This document shows positions 5,150 through 6,904 of a stretch of 6,904 bases of DNA, piece after piece. The stretch's first letter is position 1, and every line of letters starts with the position of its first letter. The translations under genes and the position numbers were made by a program. A model generated the notes under the pieces. That model made no database searches. It was not told where the DNA came from and worked only from the letters and a program-made list of their open reading frames with translations. The stretch spans positions 1 through 6,904 of the forward strand of contig JABUEV010000129.1 of assembly GCA_013314865.1 (NCBI GenBank), given 5' to 3'. Source of the stretch: Bacteroidales bacterium (GTDB lineage: Bacteria; Bacteroidota; Bacteroidia; Bacteroidales; VadinHA17).

Positions 5150-6904
5150 ATGCGAACAGGAGTCTTTTTCTGCCAGTTACAGGATAACAGGAATTTAAAT
5201 ATTGATGCAATTGCAAAATATTCGGCAAATCTTCCTGATGTTGAAACAGTCCAGATATTAAGGCTAAAGCCGGTGCCTGACGCTTCACATCTGTGTGAGA
5301 CAATAAAGTCGCATAAACTTGACAGAATTGTACTTGCAGGTGAAATGCCGGGTTACTTCAAACCTGTCTTTACTAAAGCTATGGCACTGGCAGGCGGCAA
5401 CACTGATGAGATAAGGTTAGCATCATTTCAGGAACACGGAGCAAGCGGAGAAAACTCAATGGACAGGGCAAAAGCTATTGTAGCCTGTGCCACCCTGGGA
5501 ATTCCATTCCCCCTTGCTGCAGTACCCGGAGGAAACCCGGTTAATCACGCCACCCTGATAATAGGAGGAGGAATTGCAGGTATCCAGGCAGCCCTTGAAA
5601 TAGCAAATGCGGGCAAACAGGTTTACCTGGTGGAACAAAGCGGCACAATAGGAGGACATATGGCTATGTTCGACAAAACCTTCCCTACTCTTGACTGCGC
5701 AGCCTGTATTCTCACTCCAAAAATGGTTTCGGTCGGACAGCATGAGATGATACGTTTAATGACAAGATCCAATGTAATATCAGTTACAGGCAAACCAGGT
5801 TCGTACAGGGTTAAGATAAGACAGAAGGCAAGGTTTGTGGATGTTAAGGCTTGTGTTGCCTGCAACCAGTGTGCCGAAGTCTGTCCGGTAAAGGTAAAAA
5901 GCGAATTTGATGCTGGCATATCACTCCGCAAGGCAATTTACATTCCCTTTCCGCAGGCAGTTCCCAATGCCTATCTGGTTGATGAGACAAGCTGTTCCTA
6001 TATACTGACAGGAGGTGAAAAATGCGGGGCATGTGTAAAAAAATGCCCGAAAGAATGCGTTAACCTGAACGAAAAGGACACCATAACCGACATAGAAGTT
6101 GGAAACATAATTATTGCCACAGGTTATGATTTCCTTGATGTCAGTAAAATTGAACAATATGGATACGGAGTGTTCCCGAACGTACTGACCTCAATCGAAT
6201 TCGAACGTCTTACGAATGCTTCCGGCACTACAGGCGGAAGAATTGTAACAAAATCCAGAATAGTAAACAAGAAAACGGGGAAAGAAGAATGGATTTTTTC
6301 TCCTGAGGGAATGCCTCCGAAAAGTGTGGCTATTATTCATTGCGTGGGATCAAGGAATAAAAAGTACAATCCTTACTGTTCAAGGGTTTGCTGTATGTAC
6401 TCACTCAAATTTGCACACCTTTTACGTGAAAAAGTGCCTAATGTGACGGTCTATGAGTTTTACATTGACATGCGCGCATTCGGAAAAGGCTATGAAGAAT
6501 TTGCGGAGAGGATCAAACAGGAGGGCACTTATGTGGTCAGAGGGCATTCGGCATCTGTAGCCATGAAAAATGACCAGATGATAGTGAGAGGTGAAGATAT
6601 ATTTAATGACAGGCTTGTAGAGTTCAATGTTGACATGGTGGTTCTGGCAGTCGGGCTTGTTCCTTCGAAAGGTACGGAAGAAATCAGCAGAATGCTTGGA
6701 GTCCAGCGGGATTCAGACGGGTGGTTCTCCGAACTGGATTATAACGGCAGTCCTACTGATACCGATAAGGGCGGTATTTATGTAGCCGGCATGTGCCAGG
6801 CTCCAAAGGATATCCCCGATACTGTTGCACAAGCCTCGGCAGTAGCTGCCGGTGTGCTTAAAAGTCTTACAAGCGGAAAAGGAATCGGGCATATGAGCAG
6901 TCTC
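5150..6904 (+). CDS. hdrA: HdrA-type FAD/iron-sulfur flavoprotein, partial (C-terminus beyond right edge)
   Basis: 585 codons are open without a stop to the window edge. HdrA holds the FAD that bifurcates electrons between ferredoxin and the HdrBC disulfide-reductase arm in methanogens. Order of parts: an N-terminal domain (1-about 130); a Rossmann FAD loop IIGGGIAGIQAAL (137-149) with E162 ending the second strand; the HdrA signature TFPTLDCAACILTPKM (177-192); an inserted ferredoxin domain with C235/C238/C241/C245 and C282/C292/C295/C299, separated by RKAIYIPFPQAVP; HCVGSR (C398); NPYCSRVCCMY (C410, C414, C415); RAFGKGYEEF; and the FAD-closing AGMCQAPKDIPDTVAQAS near 546-563. The usual C-terminal two-cluster ferredoxin segment is probably outside the window. 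Oddly, the N-terminal domain keeps only C8 of its expected cluster cysteines. The gene starts 40 nt after mvhA with no Shine-Dalgarno; an in-frame TAA at 5117-5119 bounds the start. Confidence 0.93.
   Translation, partial: MRTGVFFCQLQDNRNLNIDAIAKYSANLPDVETVQILRLKPVPDASHLCETIKSHKLDRIVLAGEMPGYFKPVFTKAMALAGGNTDEIRLASFQEHGASGENSMDRAKAIVACATLGIPFPLAAVPGGNPVNHATLIIGGGIAGIQAALEIANAGKQVYLVEQSGTIGGHMAMFDKTFPTLDCAACILTPKMVSVGQHEMIRLMTRSNVISVTGKPGSYRVKIRQKARFVDVKACVACNQCAEVCPVKVKSEFDAGISLRKAIYIPFPQAVPNAYLVDETSCSYILTGGEKCGACVKKCPKECVNLNEKDTITDIEVGNIIIATGYDFLDVSKIEQYGYGVFPNVLTSIEFERLTNASGTTGGRIVTKSRIVNKKTGKEEWIFSPEGMPPKSVAIIHCVGSRNKKYNPYCSRVCCMYSLKFAHLLREKVPNVTVYEFYIDMRAFGKGYEEFAERIKQEGTYVVRGHSASVAMKNDQMIVRGEDIFNDRLVEFNVDMVVLAVGLVPSKGTEEISRMLGVQRDSDGWFSELDYNGSPTDTDKGGIYVAGMCQAPKDIPDTVAQASAVAAGVLKSLTSGKGIGHMSSL

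Noticed and set aside
5993..6051. Unusual spacing in the second HdrA ferredoxin cluster (C282-x9-C292)
   Set aside because: A lengthened first interval with a GKC- or EKC-like motif is, from memory, common in bacterial HdrA, and all four cysteines are present.
1..6904. CRISPR array, insertion sequence, integrase or frameshifted gene
   Set aside because: No regularly spaced repeats, transposase or integrase motifs were seen, and all main genes read through without interruption.

Overview
The window carries most of a methanogen-type [NiFe]-hydrogenase/heterodisulfide-reductase electron-bifurcation locus (Mvh-Hdr, group 3c hydrogenase), apparently in a bacterium. Two promoter-like sites match the Bacteroidota form (TTTG, about 19-21 nt, TAnnTTTG), closely at 310-340 and loosely on the other strand at 252-283. 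Most start codons follow A-rich sequence with no Shine-Dalgarno motif, and GC content is moderate. Together these suggest Bacteroidota (Bacteroidetes). That placement is an inference, because the window has no rRNA or other phylogenetic marker.

Layout. The left edge holds the first 70 codons of a minus-strand gene with a twin-arginine signal, probably a DUF362 protein. A divergent promoter region (212-469) separates it from a tRNA-Pro(GGG) at 470-543. Only three bases after the tRNA, a hydrogenase maturation endopeptidase begins (547-1035). A 239-bp gap with a possible promoter leads to a stand-alone receiver-domain response regulator (1275-1715). Next comes a 486-bp, very AT-rich intergenic region with two perfect TGTGA-N6-TCACA palindromes, a likely Crp/Fnr-type control region. 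It precedes a tight same-strand run: mvhD (2202-2627), mvhG (2641-3615), mvhA (3646-5109) and hdrA (5150 to beyond the right edge). Gaps within this run are 13, 30 and 40 nt, as expected of an operon.

How the genes work together. MvhA splits H2 at a NiFe site held by paired CxxC motifs. MvhG passes the electrons along three predicted [4Fe-4S] clusters, and MvhD hands them to the FAD protein HdrA. In the characterised methanogen complex, HdrA bifurcates electrons to ferredoxin and to a disulfide via HdrBC. HdrB and HdrC are not in the window, so the high-potential acceptor here is unknown. The endopeptidase probably trims the 26-residue MvhA tail after nickel insertion. The response regulator may couple the locus to a signal through an unseen histidine kinase.

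Most notable points: the HdrA N-terminal domain appears to have lost nearly all the cysteines that carry its cluster in methanogens; the control region contains a duplicated Crp/Fnr-like operator; and the tRNA directly abuts the protease gene.
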